Below are positions 32,568-33,491 of a stretch of 33,491 bases of DNA, piece after piece; positions within the stretch are counted from its first letter, which is position 1, and every line of letters begins with the position of its first letter. A program made the translations under genes and the position numbers. Source of the DNA: a virus. The notes beneath the pieces are model-generated. The model searched no databases. It saw nothing but the letters and a program-made list of their open reading frames with translations, and had not been told where the DNA came from. Location of the stretch: positions 1 to 33,491 of the IMG/VR virus record IMGVR_UViG_3300025410_000053; one strand, 5' to 3'.

Positions 32568-33491
32568 TTAACCTAGTATTAGAGACCAAATATCGGATAA
32601 ATTGGTAATGTCAGATGTGCTAGTAACAATCGATCCTGCAGATACTACCCATGCTGTTCCATTATAAACTTCCATATATCCGTAGTCTGAATTATATCTA
32701 GTTGTACCTATTTCGGGTGTAGGTTGTCTAGTTCCAACATTTCCTGATGGTATAACTATTCCTAATGACCCGGTAAATTTTAAATATCCAGTTCCTGTAT
32801 GATTCCATACTAGAGGATTATTTGTAAGGTTAGTAATAACATTATTATTAATTTTAATAGAACTATTAAATTTTACTGATCCTGTTCCGTTGGCTTGTAA
32901 TGTGATATTAGAACTTCCAGAAGTAAATGAACTATTAGATAAAGTTGTAGTACCAAATTGTATTGCAGGTACATTAGTTAATCCTAACGAACTTACCGAA
33001 AGTAATGTATTTCCATTACTATTAAAGTTTATTTTTTGATTTGTAGGATCTAGTTGTACATAAGTAAGTCTATCAGAAGAATATACACCACCTAATGTAA
33101 TTCTTGCTGTTGAGTTTGCTCCTGTAAACAAATAAATTGATGAAGAAACAACATCATTTGGATTAAAATCTATCAAAGGATTATTACTGACAAAGATTAT
33201 ATAATAATCTAATCCAAAATCATTATAAGGACCTTGAACATTTGTAATAGTTGTTCCGGAGGCAAATTGTGATGGATTAGTTAGAGGAGATCCTATACCT
33301 AAACCACTTGATTCCCATGATATTTTTGTAGCTCGAAAATAATTCAAAGAAGAAGGTGTTGCTAATCTATAATCATTTGGTATTATTAAATTTACAGTTA
33401 CAGATTCAGATATTATTCCGCCTGGTGTAATTGGATTTGGAATATAACTAGTGGAATTTTTAGGTAATACTAGTGCAGTATTGATATTAAT
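32568..33491 (-). CDS. Fibre protein, C-terminal part (cut by right window edge)
   Basis: The frame is open from the window edge to a stop at 32568; an in-frame TTG at 33347 is not the start, since coding continues for 48 codons upstream of it (reading NTALVLPKNSTSYIPNP and GGIISESVTVNLIIPNDYRL). The 307 visible residues include WESSGLGIGSPLTNPS, DYYIIFVSNNPLIDFNPNDV, and a C-terminal GTRQPTPEIGTTRYNSDYGY then MEVYNGTAWVV segment. The last is a third copy of the RYNxDxxxxEVxNGxxWV module found twice in the next gene. It ends SDIWSLILG. Probably a long fibre related to the 1032-aa protein. Confidence 0.7.
   Translation of the reverse strand: MNINTALVLPKNSTSYIPNPITPGGIISESVTVNLIIPNDYRLATPSSLNYFRATKISWESSGLGIGSPLTNPSQFASGTTITNVQGPYNDFGLDYYIIFVSNNPLIDFNPNDVVSSSIYLFTGANSTARITLGGVYSSDRLTYVQLDPTNQKINFNSNGNTLLSVSSLGLTNVPAIQFGTTTLSNSSFTSGSSNITLQANGTGSVKFNSSIKINNNVITNLTNNPLVWNHTGTGYLKFTGSLGIVIPSGNVGTRQPTPEIGTTRYNSDYGYMEVYNGTAWVVSAGSIVTSTSDITNLSDIWSLILG

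Noticed and set aside
32568-33347. Complete 259-aa gene starting at TTG 33347
   Set aside because: The same frame continues open to the window edge with fibre-like coding sequence, so this is the C-terminal part of a longer gene.

Overview
The window is a late (virion-structure) region of a large, AT-rich tailed phage with a contractile tail, related to phage T4 and to the T4-like myoviruses of marine and freshwater bacteria. The placement rests on three neck/tail-completion proteins recognisable by sequence pattern (gp13-, gp14- and gp15-like), on long fibre and adhesin proteins whose termini look like those of aquatic T4-like phages, and on GATAAATA/TATAAATA motifs in front of several genes, which match the T4 late-promoter consensus. 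The host cannot be told from this window. No tRNA, rRNA, CRISPR array, integrase or insertion sequence was seen.

Layout. Positions 1-3977 are on the minus strand: a tail fibre cut by the left edge, the gp13-like neck protein, two tandem paralogous glycosyltransferases with TPR-like tails, and a small virion protein. Positions 4033-7877 form a plus-strand island: gp14-like neck protein, a GIY-YIG homing endonuclease, the gp15-like tail-sheath terminator and a Nudix hydrolase. Positions 7874-33491 are again minus strand and almost wholly repeat-rich virion proteins: a 1074-aa structural protein, three fibre-like proteins, a pair of small paralogues (302 and 135 aa), a 2499-aa giant built of about 25 degenerate beta-rich repeats, a 1625-aa adhesin with ten carbohydrate-binding-like repeats and a beta-helix, two small conserved virion proteins, a 1032-aa fibre with a beta-helix, and a last fibre cut by the right edge. 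The longest gap is about 120 bases (32449-32567).

Most interesting points. (1) The GIY-YIG gene sits exactly where gp15 should begin. It uses the ATG that overlaps the gp14 stop, and the conserved N-terminus of gp15 now reads in from an ATT codon behind a strong Shine-Dalgarno at the 3' end of the inserted gene. (2) One approximately 82-residue module occurs about 25 times in the giant protein, twice in the adhesin (once inside a carbohydrate-binding repeat, once inside the beta-helix) and once in the 302-aa protein. The 135-aa paralogue shows the form without modules. This looks like a protein module spreading between virion genes. (3) A perfect inverted repeat between 4005 and 4028 forms two outward-facing late promoters. 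The gp14 and gp13 genes have a late-promoter motif so close to ATG that leaderless mRNAs are predicted.

All family assignments come from reading the sequence and from memory of the families; no database search was run.
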